Assembly (NCBI GenBank): GCA_030653545.1
Contig: JAURZE010000022.1
Coordinates: 434,001-498,000, forward strand
Source of the DNA: Nitrospira sp.
GTDB lineage: Bacteria; Nitrospirota; Nitrospiria; Nitrospirales; Nitrospiraceae
Length of the DNA: 64,000 nucleotides
Reading direction: 5' to 3'
A model generated the notes under the pieces. It saw only the letters and a program-made list of their open reading frames with translations. It was not told where the DNA came from and searched no databases. The position numbers were made by a program, and so were the translations under genes. Positions 18,067 to 25,239 of this stretch are shown piece by piece. Within the stretch, counting starts at the first letter, position 1. Each line of letters opens with the position of its first letter.

Positions 18067-18571
18067 GCGGCATGGGAGGGGCACCAGGCAGCGGCGGCGC
18101 AGGCGTCTGCGGCCGATCGGAATCCGGCGCCATCGGCGTCACGCCGTCGGCAGGCACCGAGGCGGCGTTGACCTTCTTTTTCCCCAAGTGTGCGTGCCAG
18201 ATAAATTCCCGCTCAAACCATTGGCCGCTGACACTTTGATCGCGCAACTGCAGCCGAATCTCGTAGATGTCCCCTTCTACCTGCTTCACGCGCCACTCAC
18301 CGAGCCGCACCCCCTGCCCGCGCTCCTTCATCGAACGGACATGTTCGTTCATCGCTTGAAGAATCGTCGGAAACCCGATCGCCTGATGCGTCTGCACCAT
18401 GGCCAGCGCCTCGGCCGCTTGCTTGTCCGCCATCGGATTGAGAGACGGCGGCTTCGTGACAAAGTAGTAGAGCCCGCCGAACACGAGCACGGCCACCACC
18501 GCATAGTGGAGCGTTCTCACCAAGAACGAAGATTCCGACGGTGCAGTCGAGAGAGACGGATCGGTACTCAT
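18041..18571 (-). CDS. Membrane-anchored protein of unknown function
   Basis: The 176-aa protein has one transmembrane helix near residues 22-42 (LHYAVVAVLVFGGLYYFVT), an external domain (residues 50-135, with WRVKQVEGDIYEIRLQLRDQ) and a Pro-rich tail (PPLPGAPPMPPMSGPPG). It converges with and overlaps the Rieske gene by 26 bp, so the Pro-rich tail is the reverse complement of that gene's 3' end. No family is recognised. Confidence 0.65.
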   Translation of the reverse strand: MSTDPSLSTAPSESSFLVRTLHYAVVAVLVFGGLYYFVTKPPSLNPMADKQAAEALAMVQTHQAIGFPTILQAMNEHVRSMKERGQGVRLGEWRVKQVEGDIYEIRLQLRDQSVSGQWFEREFIWHAHLGKKKVNAASVPADGVTPMAPDSDRPQTPAPPLPGAPPMPPMSGPPGV

Positions 18572-18765
18572 AGTTCAGATACTCAATTCCATAGGAGAGG
18601 ACGATGGCCTGACGGGCGAACACGCATCGCAGGCATCTTAGGAAGCGCTTGGATGGTTGTCAATGGACGATCCCCCGCGCGAAGCCGGCCGCTTGTCTGA
18701 AGAAAAGCCGGTGTGCTACAAGTAACGCGGCACCATCGTCACTCGAATCACCAAGAGCGCCTCGC

Positions 18766-19209
18766 ATGAAATTCTTTCTGTACGGAGACAACCTCAATCT
18801 GACCCAACTCAAGCGCCGGGCTCCGGAACATCAGTTCCTCTATCTGGCCACGCTGGGCGATCACACCATCAAGTTCTGCCGATGGTCGGCACAGTGGCGT
18901 TGCGGACTCTCCAGCATCGCTCCCTCCCCCGGAGAAAAGGTCTGGGGCGCGGTCTTTGAACTGACCGACGAGGACCTGAAGATTATGGATGAGTTTGAGC
19001 AGGATGTGCCGCCGGGCGCCTACCGGCACCTGCAGGTGACGGTCTTGACCGAAGCCGGCGAGAAAGAACTCGTGACGACCTACGCCGCCAATCCCATCGG
19101 AAAGTTCAAACCCAAAGACCACTACCTCGACTGGGTCATCAAAGGACTCAAACAGTGGAAAATGCCGGAGGAAGCCGTCGAACAGTGGCAAGCCTACCGG
19201 CCTTCGTAG
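18766..19209 (+). CDS. Gamma-glutamylcyclotransferase-like (GGCT/AIG2) protein
   Basis: The 147-aa protein starts MKFFLYGDNLN, the GGCT-type first strand with the Y-G substrate loop, followed by WGAVFELTDEDLKIMDEFE, where the acidic DEFE lies at the catalytic-glutamate position, and the YRHLQVTV strand. GGCT-fold enzymes cyclise gamma-glutamyl amines or peptides; the substrate is unknown. The ATG at 18766 is used because sequence upstream in frame does not fit the fold. Confidence 0.78.
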   Translation: MKFFLYGDNLNLTQLKRRAPEHQFLYLATLGDHTIKFCRWSAQWRCGLSSIAPSPGEKVWGAVFELTDEDLKIMDEFEQDVPPGAYRHLQVTVLTEAGEKELVTTYAANPIGKFKPKDHYLDWVIKGLKQWKMPEEAVEQWQAYRPS

Positions 19210-19263
19210 GCAGCGCGACGCACGCGCTGTGTTCACACATCACCCACTCTAACTGAGGGAACT

Positions 19264-19590
19264 ATGCCAAAGCCAAAGCATCATATTCTCGTCTGCACCA
19301 ACTCCCGTCCTCCGGGACACCCCAAGCCATCCTGCGGCAGCGCCGGAGCCGCGCAGCTGCTCATGGCCTTCAACATGGGGCTCATGCAACGCGGCGTGCA
19401 GCCCGGCCAGGTCCTCGTGAGCGGCACCGGATGCCTGGGCCCCTGCGAACAGGGCCCGACCGTCGTCGTCTACCCCGACAACACCTGGTACTCAAAGGTG
19501 ACCGAAGCCGATGTCGCGACCATCCTCGATGAACACATCATCAAGGGAACGCCGGCCGCGAAACTGAACCCGGACGCAGCCTGGAAATAA
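19264..19590 (+). CDS. Thioredoxin-fold [2Fe-2S] ferredoxin
   Basis: The 108-aa protein has HILVCTNSRPPGHPKPSCG and SGTGCLGPCEQGPTVVVYPDNTWY, the four-cysteine pattern of thioredoxin-like 2Fe-2S ferredoxins (NuoE-like fold). It would transfer electrons in a soluble pathway not identified here. GAGGG lies upstream of the ATG, and moaB follows 17 bp later on the same transcript. Confidence 0.9.
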   Translation: MPKPKHHILVCTNSRPPGHPKPSCGSAGAAQLLMAFNMGLMQRGVQPGQVLVSGTGCLGPCEQGPTVVVYPDNTWYSKVTEADVATILDEHIIKGTPAAKLNPDAAWK

Positions 19591-19607
19591 TTTCCGACGA
19601 GCGAAGT

Positions 19608-20120
19608 ATGGCCAGCGCGACCCATCATGAACACAAACACCATGCACCCAGAAGTATCGGGTGCATGGTCATTACCTGCAGCGATACCCGCACGCCTGAG
19701 ACGGACACGAGCGGCCAGCTCATTCAGAAGCTGCTCAAGGAACAGGGGCACAGTATCGCCGCCTACCATCTGGTGAAAGACGAGCCGGCGCAAATCACGG
19801 CGCGGATCACCGAAGGCATCGCCAACGAAGCCGTCCAGGCCATCATCGTCAACGGCGGGACCGGGATCTCTCGGCGGGATTCGACCTTTGAAGCAGTGGA
19901 TGCGATGCTGGAAAAACGGTTGGATGGATTCGGCGAGGTCTTTCGCTATCTGACCTATCAAGAAATCGGTTCACCGGCCATCATGAGCCGGGCCACCGCC
20001 GGCATCATCAAAGGCCGCGTCCTCTTCTCCACCCCAGGCTCAGAAAACGCCGTCCGCCTGGCGATGGAAAAGCTGATCCTTCCAGAACTCGGGCATCTCG
20101 TCAAAGAACTCACGAAGTAG
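19608..20120 (+). CDS. moaB: MoaB/Mog-family molybdopterin biosynthesis protein
   Basis: The 170-aa protein has VITCSDTRTPETDTSGQ, IIVNGGTGISRRDSTFEAV and a C-terminal FSTPGSENAVRLAMEKLILPELGHL. MoaB/MogA adenylates molybdopterin before metal insertion. A His-rich N-terminus (HHEHKHH) precedes the domain and could bind metal. It is followed 19 bp later by palindromic element copy 2. Confidence 0.9.
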   Translation: MASATHHEHKHHAPRSIGCMVITCSDTRTPETDTSGQLIQKLLKEQGHSIAAYHLVKDEPAQITARITEGIANEAVQAIIVNGGTGISRRDSTFEAVDAMLEKRLDGFGEVFRYLTYQEIGSPAIMSRATAGIIKGRVLFSTPGSENAVRLAMEKLILPELGHLVKELTK

Positions 20121-20139
20121 TCTGCCTCTCCCTCATTCA

Positions 20140-20261
20140 GGATGCTCAAAACGGTCTTCTAGCAAGGCCGCAGGGAGCACGGCGAGTGAGGCGTACCCTC
20201 TGGGGTACGTCGCAGCGAGACACGCGAGTGAGAACGCCGCTAGAAGCCGTTTTCAGCATCC
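20140..20261. repeat. Palindromic intergenic element, copy 2
   Basis: Arms GGATGCTCAAAACGG and CCGTTTTCAGCATCC pair with the same single C.C mismatch; the core is GCAAGGCCGCAGGGAG then GGCGTACCCTCTGGGGTACGTCG. It lies between convergent genes, 19 bp after moaB and 2 bp from the stop codon of the CBS gene. Confidence 0.92.
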
Positions 20262-20263
20262 GC

Positions 20264-20701
20264 CTAGTCTTGAGAAATCTTCGGTTCAGAATACTTCTGC
20301 ACTTCCGTCGAGATAATCGACTGCGCATACTTCCGGTACGACAACATCACATCCCGCACCGAGACCACGCCGACAATCTCCCCGCCCTTGGTCACGGCCA
20401 GGTGGCGCACACCGAGGTCACCCATCATTTCCTGAGCATCGTCTATCGACTCGCTCCCCTCGATCGTGCACAGGGGCGTTGTCATAATCTTCTCGACGGT
20501 CAGTTTCCCGAGCGGCTTACTGGTGGCCACTGCCCGACGGACAATATCCGTATCCGTCACAATGCCCACCAACTGCTTGCCCTTCTTCACCAGCAACGAC
20601 CCGACTCGGGCCGTCCGCATTTTCTTAGCCGCACTTACAATCGACACCGCCGGCCCGACGGTTTTGGGATGTTTGCTCATGATCTTGGATACGGTAGACA
20701 T
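20264..20701 (-). CDS. CBS-domain pair protein
   Basis: The 145-aa protein is two CBS motifs in tandem (VSKIMSKHPKTVGP ... VGIVTDTDIVRR; VEKIMTTPLCTIEG ... VGVVSVRDVMLSYR), a Bateman module that usually senses adenine nucleotides. A start at 20701 is set by GAGGGAGG upstream. With no attached enzyme it probably regulates a partner protein. A second CBS protein is at 40241-40693. Confidence 0.9.
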   Translation of the reverse strand: MSTVSKIMSKHPKTVGPAVSIVSAAKKMRTARVGSLLVKKGKQLVGIVTDTDIVRRAVATSKPLGKLTVEKIMTTPLCTIEGSESIDDAQEMMGDLGVRHLAVTKGGEIVGVVSVRDVMLSYRKYAQSIISTEVQKYSEPKISQD

Positions 20702-20896
20702 GGTTTCCCTCCCTCGTTGATGGTGTCGAGTGGAAAGAACGCCGGCCGCGCTCATTCAGCTTTGATTCAACCTAACACAGATCGGATGGGGTAGTCGAAA
20801 CGAGGCGGCAGAGACGCATCGAGTAAGCCACACACTTTGAGGCACGCCGTAAGGAAACAAGTAAAGACAGGACGCTTCTCAGACTTCAAACCCGAA

Positions 20897-20993
20897 GGAC
20901 GCTCAAAACGGTTTACGTTCTCACCCGCCCAACCCCAGCGCGCCAAGACGCGCCTTCTCCCTGGCAAGGCCGCAGGGGGCGTGGCGACTGAGG
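20897..20993. repeat. Interrupted, decayed copy of the palindromic element
   Basis: The left arm GGACGCTCAAAACGG is followed by a ~45-bp insert (about 20918-20962, starting TTCTCACCCGCCCA) and then GGCAAGGCCGCAGG and GTGGCGACTGAGG; the right arm is missing. The remainder of the 20702-21025 gap shows no gene. Confidence 0.75.
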
Positions 20994-21025
20994 GTTGGAA
21001 CGGGCTTCAAAAGATCAGAAGCTAC

Positions 21026-21146
21026 GTCTGTTCAAAATGGCCTTCCGGCAAGGCCGCAGGCGAGAAACGACCGGAGGCGTACCCTCTGGGGTACGTTGAG
21101 GATCGTTTTGAGCCGAGAACGAAGCCCGAAGCCATTTTCAACAGAC
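21026..21146. repeat. Palindromic intergenic element, copy 3
   Basis: Arms GTCTGTTCAAAATGG and CCATTTTCAACAGAC are inverted repeats with the conserved C.C mismatch. The right arm overlaps the 3' end of the dehydrogenase gene and supplies its last codons and TGA stop. Confidence 0.92.
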
Positions 21147-22166
21147 GAGCACTATCTTCCCGAAGAACTTGCGGGAGAGCATCTGCTCTTGCGCCGCGCG
21201 AGCCTCTTGAAGCGGATAGGTGCGGTCGATGACAGAGATCAGCCGCTTCTGGCCCATCAGTTCCGCCGCCTTCACCAGTTCCGCCCGCGTCCCCATGTAG
21301 GAGCCCTTGATCGTGTACTGGCGAGAATAGACATACCGGAGATCCACCTTCACCTCAGCGCCGGTCGTCGCGCCACAGGTAATCAAGCGCCCGCCTTTCG
21401 CCAGCGACGCCAGACAGCTCTCCCACACCTCCGGCCCGATATGCTCGATCACCACATCCACGCCATGGCCTTCGGTCAGGAGCTTCACGCGATCCGCCAC
21501 GTTCTCCTTCGTATGGTTGATAACCGCGTCGGCGCCGAGCACCACCGCCTTGGGGATCTTGTCGTCCGATCCGACCGTTGTGATCACGCGCGCGCCGGCG
21601 AGCTTGGCCATTTGAATCGCCATGGTCCCTACGCCGCTCCCACCGCCCATGATCAACACCGTCTCGCCATGTTGGAGACCGGCCTGGGCAAACAACATAT
21701 GCGACGCGGTCACCGAGACGAGCGGGAACGCCGCCGCCTGTTCGAACGAGAGGTTCTCGGGAATCGGCATCACATTGCGGAACGGCACCTTCACATACTC
21801 GGCATAGCCGCCGTGCATCATCGCCCCCAGCAAGCTGTAGGAGCGGCAGAAGTTGTCTCGCCCTGCCAGACACTGTTCGCACTTCCAACAGCTGATCCCG
21901 GGCGAGATGAACACGCGCTGCCCGACCGTCACGTGATCGGCCTGTGCGCCGACCTGCTCTACGACACCCGCCACGTCCGATCCTGACACATGCGGCATCG
22001 GCATGGGATAAGCTGGATTCCCCTGCCTGATCCAGATATCCAGATGGTTCAGCGCGCAGGCTTTGACCTTGACCAACACCTCATCAGGCCCGATCGTCGG
22101 CGTCGGCATATCTTCATAGCTCAACTTATCCGGTCCACCATGCGCGCGAAATAAGACAGCTTTCAT
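21138..22166 (-). CDS. Zinc-type MDR alcohol dehydrogenase
   Basis: The 342-aa protein has the GroES-like catalytic domain (GHGGPDKLSYEDMP-type start, NHLDIWIRQG, HVSGSDVAGVVEQVG), a structural-zinc cysteine cluster (CWKCEQCLAGRDNFC) and a Rossmann loop (GGGSGVGTMAIQMAK). It should oxidise or reduce an alcohol, aldehyde or quinone with NAD(P); the substrate is unknown. AAGGAG precedes the ATG at 22166. The C-terminal ...VLVC ends inside palindromic element copy 3. Confidence 0.9.
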   Translation of the reverse strand: MKAVLFRAHGGPDKLSYEDMPTPTIGPDEVLVKVKACALNHLDIWIRQGNPAYPMPMPHVSGSDVAGVVEQVGAQADHVTVGQRVFISPGISCWKCEQCLAGRDNFCRSYSLLGAMMHGGYAEYVKVPFRNVMPIPENLSFEQAAAFPLVSVTASHMLFAQAGLQHGETVLIMGGGSGVGTMAIQMAKLAGARVITTVGSDDKIPKAVVLGADAVINHTKENVADRVKLLTEGHGVDVVIEHIGPEVWESCLASLAKGGRLITCGATTGAEVKVDLRYVYSRQYTIKGSYMGTRAELVKAAELMGQKRLISVIDRTYPLQEARAAQEQMLSRKFFGKIVLVC

Positions 22167-22293
22167 ATTCAGCTCCTTGCTAGACCACACCCTACCCTAC
22201 AGAACTAGATCGGAAACAACCGGGAGAAGCTTGAGAGAAATACTGATCGTAACAATCACGTCCCGGCAGGTTGCTCAAAAAGGCTATCCGAAC

Positions 22294-22418
22294 CAGGCTG
22301 ATCAAAACGTCATGTCACAAGGCCGCAGGGAGTGCGGCGACTGAGGCGTACCCTCTGGGGTACGTCGCAAGGAGACGTACGACTGAGAACGCAGTGAGAT
22401 GGCGTTTTCATCAGCCTG
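22294..22418. repeat. Palindromic intergenic element, copy 4 (with a partial left arm before it)
   Basis: Arms CAGGCTGATCAAAACG and CGTTTTCATCAGCCTG pair with one C.C mismatch, and the core is complete. The right end touches the stop codon of the PhzF gene with no spacer. At 22267-22292 CAGGTTGCTCAAAAAGGC is a left-arm fragment of another copy. Confidence 0.92.
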
Positions 22419-23348
22419 CTAAAACTTCAGCTCGCCCTCCACCACCATCACACACTCCCCCCCGACCTTTACTGCCTGAATGACTCCGTCGGACGAATCG
22501 ACCTGGATGAGAATGCGCGAGGGGCGCTCGATCTCATAGCCCTGCTCCGAGACAATCTCGGTCGTCGGCTTCACATCAATAATGCGGTGATGCACCAGAT
22601 AGGCCCCGAGCGCGCCGCTCGCGCTGCCGGTGGCGGGATCTTCAAGAATGCCGATGGCCGGCGCAAACATGCGGGTATGGACCGTCGAGTCCGGCTCGAC
22701 CGTGACGGTCGTGAAGACCATGATGCCGTTGGCGCCGAAACGACCGCAGAGATCGGTAATGGCAGAGGGATCGGGGTTGATCGACCGGATCGCCGTCAGC
22801 GTGCGAATCGGCAGTATGAGGACCGGCAGCCCCGTTGACACCACCTCGATGGGCGACTTGGCCTCCGCCACCACGTATTTCGGCAGCCCGAGCGAAATGG
22901 CCAGCTTGTAGAAATCTTCCTCATCCTCCACCGCGTCGAGAAACTCCGGTTTCGGCTGCGACATGACCACATGCTCAATCTGCTTCCCCACCCCACGCAA
23001 CTCCACCGGGAACAAGCCGATGTTGCACTCGTAGAGCAGACGGGTCACCGATCCGGTGAGCGGCACAAGTCCGAGCTGCGCCAGGAGATAAAACGTGCCG
23101 ATCACCGGATGGCCGGCAAAGGGCAGTTCCTGCGTCGGCGTAAAAATCCGCAACCGGACCACCGCCGCCTTGTCGGTCGGAGGGAACACAAAGACCGTCT
23201 CGGAGAGGTTCATTTCCCGGGCGATCTGCTGAAGTTGATCATCGGAGAGCCCGTCGGCCTCAGGAAACACGGCAACGGGATTGCCCCCGAACGGCTCTGA
23301 GGTAAACACATCGGCTTGGTAGAACTTCAGCGAGCGGCGATCAGGCAT
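22419..23348 (-). CDS. PhzF-family isomerase/epimerase
   Basis: The 309-aa protein has the two-lobed PhzF fold with [18 protein letters not shown], the catalytic glutamate in MNLSETVFV (Glu50), [11 protein letters not shown] and the second-lobe [16 protein letters not shown]. PhzF isomerises a phenazine precursor in pseudomonads, but no phenazine genes are present, so the substrate here is unknown. AGGAG precedes the ATG. Confidence 0.92.
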   Translation of the reverse strand: MPDRRSLKFYQADVFTSEPFGGNPVAVFPEADGLSDDQLQQIAREMNLSETVFVFPPTDKAAVVRLRIFTPTQELPFAGHPVIGTFYLLAQLGLVPLTGSVTRLLYECNIGLFPVELRGVGKQIEHVVMSQPKPEFLDAVEDEEDFYKLAISLGLPKYVVAEAKSPIEVVSTGLPVLILPIRTLTAIRSINPDPSAITDLCGRFGANGIMVFTTVTVEPDSTVHTRMFAPAIGILEDPATGSASGALGAYLVHHRIIDVKPTTEIVSEQGYEIERPSRILIQVDSSDGVIQAVKVGGECVMVVEGELKF

Positions 23349-23388
23349 TTGTAGCTACTCCTATAAATCCTGACGATAACCTCCCCGG

Positions 23389-23550
23389 CATGTTCAAAAA
23401 GGTCTTGTGGCAAGGCCGCAGGGAGTACGGTGACTGAGTCGTAGCTTTCTCACCCACCCACCTCAAGCTGCCGGAGCAGCTTGTTCCCTGCGGGGTACGT
23501 CGCAAGGAGACGTACGACCGAGAACGCCGCCAGAAGCCTTTTTCAACATG
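23389..23550. repeat. Palindromic intergenic element, copy 5, split by a ~45-bp insert
   Basis: Arms CATGTTCAAAAAGG and CCTTTTTCAACATG pair with the conserved mismatch. The inner hairpin is interrupted: GAGTCGTAG is followed by an insert with TTTCTCACCCACCCACC and an AAGCTGCCGGAGCAGCTT stem, then CTGCGGGGTACGTCG resumes. The right end is 3 bp from the radical SAM stop codon. Confidence 0.9.
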
Positions 23551-23553
23551 TCG

Positions 23554-24792
23554 CTATGCCGGACGAGGCAGCGCCTCGTACGACTGCACCATCGGATTCC
23601 GCACATAATTCTCGACATAATTCTGCAACGACCCGTTGCGATAGAGCTGCTCGTTGGCAAACCGCGTGTCGACCTTGTGCAGCACTTTGACTTTCACGCC
23701 GGTCTTTTCCGTAAACTGTTCCAGCGTTACGCCGGTGATGTCCGTGTAGGGACCGCGGCCCGATTGCATGATGCACTTGGGCACGTGAATGATTTTTTCT
23801 GTCGTCAGCCGCTTCGCAATGTCGTCGAACGTGAGCAGTACCGTGCAATCCGAATCCCCGCTCAGCATCGCATTCGGCACGTACAGCACGCGCGCCTTGT
23901 TCTTCCGGTACATCGAGAGGATCTTCGAGACGCTCCAGCCCGTGACCAGCGTATCTTTCTTCTCCAATTCAAGCGAATCGAAGAGGCTCACGATGCGCTT
24001 CCGGCTCAGAAAGGCCGTGATGTAGGCCTCTGTATGGATCGTCTGCAAATTCGGCAAGGCCGCATCGTAGATCCGTAGCGCTTCCTCCGCCAGATGCTTC
24101 CGGCCCTGGCGCATGAGGCCGGCCGTCTCTTCCTTGAGGCCCCGCACCGGCGTGAGCGTGCCCATCCAGAGCACGCACTTCTGATTGATCTTAGAAATCT
24201 CTACCGCATCCTTCGACATCGTATTCGCATCGAAGGCATAGAAATTCGCCGACGACACCGCCGGGCCGTCCAGCACCTTCATCAGATGCTTCACCGAGGG
24301 CGCATGCGGCATGAGCCGCTGGCGATACTCGCTGAGGGTGATGACCGAGAGTTCAAAGTTGATCCGGCCGGGATATTGCGCGACCAGCTGATGAATCTTC
24401 GGGACATGCACGAAGCCGACAGTGAAGAACTGAATGCTCTTGTCCGTGTACTTCAGAAAGTCCTCGACCCACTCCATCGCCTTTGGATGGAGAAAGAGAT
24501 CAGTCCATTCCATGAACTCGTTCCCGCCCAGGCACCAGAACTGCTTCGGGTCGGTCGGCTTCTTGCTGATGTAGTCGAGAATGTATTTCCAGTCCTCGTC
24601 AGAGGTCTTGGGCGGATCGAGCGTTTCGCGATAGGAATGGTCCAGCTCGTAGCAGAACTCGCACTTCACCGGGCAATCGCGCCCGAGGCTCAGCGGGATC
24701 TTCCCCGCATCCATCTCACGGCGCAACACATCGCGATAATCCTTCTTGGTGAAGATCGGAGCGGCCTGGAGCATCGGGAGGGGCATTGGCAT
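23554..24792 (-). CDS. Radical SAM protein of unknown function
   Basis: The 412-aa protein carries the canonical CPVKCEFC cluster motif (Cys40, Cys44, Cys47), then the W-C-L-G-G-N-E segment that likely binds SAM, and a TIM-barrel-like body. A C-terminal region (residues 260-400) lacks extra Cys clusters of the SPASM type. Substrate is not recognisable. It starts 34 bp from the divergent J-like gene and is one of three radical SAM genes within 5.6 kb. The N-terminus MPMPLPM leaves the exact ATG uncertain. Confidence 0.85.
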   Translation of the reverse strand: MPMPLPMLQAAPIFTKKDYRDVLRREMDAGKIPLSLGRDCPVKCEFCYELDHSYRETLDPPKTSDEDWKYILDYISKKPTDPKQFWCLGGNEFMEWTDLFLHPKAMEWVEDFLKYTDKSIQFFTVGFVHVPKIHQLVAQYPGRINFELSVITLSEYRQRLMPHAPSVKHLMKVLDGPAVSSANFYAFDANTMSKDAVEISKINQKCVLWMGTLTPVRGLKEETAGLMRQGRKHLAEEALRIYDAALPNLQTIHTEAYITAFLSRKRIVSLFDSLELEKKDTLVTGWSVSKILSMYRKNKARVLYVPNAMLSGDSDCTVLLTFDDIAKRLTTEKIIHVPKCIMQSGRGPYTDITGVTLEQFTEKTGVKVKVLHKVDTRFANEQLYRNGSLQNYVENYVRNPMVQSYEALPRPA

Positions 24793-24826
24793 TGATTGAC
24801 GACCTTGCTCCAGCTAAAGTAACAGG

Positions 24827-25102
24827 ATGACCGACGAGACCATACCCAAAGAAATCGCCCAGGCACTGAAGATTCTGGATCTCACGCTCCCCGTCACCAC
24901 CGAGGATCTTGAACGGGCCAAGCGCGTACAGCTCTATACCTGGAATCCCGCCCGCTACGCGAATCTGACGAACAACCCCAAGAAGTACATGGAAGCCTAC
25001 AAGAAGGCCGAAGAGATGACCAAACTGGTCGAAGCCTCGTATGCTCTCCTCTGTGCGGTCTTAGTTCCCGACGAATCCTCGAGCGATCAGTCTTCTTCCT
25101 GA
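24827..25102 (+). CDS. Small J-domain-like protein lacking the HPD motif
   Basis: The 91-aa protein runs KILDLTLPVTTEDLERAKRVQLYTWNPARYANLTN then a basic helix AYKKAEEMTKLVEASYALL, which has the helix II / loop / helix III layout of J domains; WNPARY stands where HPD would be, so stimulation of Hsp70 is doubtful. The assignment is tentative. Its start codon is only 34 bp from the divergent radical SAM start, which hints at shared control. Confidence 0.55.
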   Translation: MTDETIPKEIAQALKILDLTLPVTTEDLERAKRVQLYTWNPARYANLTNNPKKYMEAYKKAEEMTKLVEASYALLCAVLVPDESSSDQSSS

Positions 25103-25115
25103 ACTGCCATCTCCC

Positions 25116-25239
25116 CAGGATGCTCAAAACGGCATCCCACTAGGCCGCAGACGAGTCAAAAACGGATGCGTACCCTCAGGGGTACGTTGAGGATTTTGAC
25201 GAGCCGAGAACGACGTGGGAGGTCGTTTTCAGCATCCTG
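25116..25239. repeat. Palindromic intergenic element, copy 6
   Basis: Arms CAGGATGCTCAAAACGG and TCGTTTTCAGCATCCTG pair with the conserved C.C mismatch; the core hairpin is GCGTACCC-TCA-GGGGTACGT. It sits 13 bp after the J-like stop and directly abuts the stop codon of the next radical SAM gene. Confidence 0.92.
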
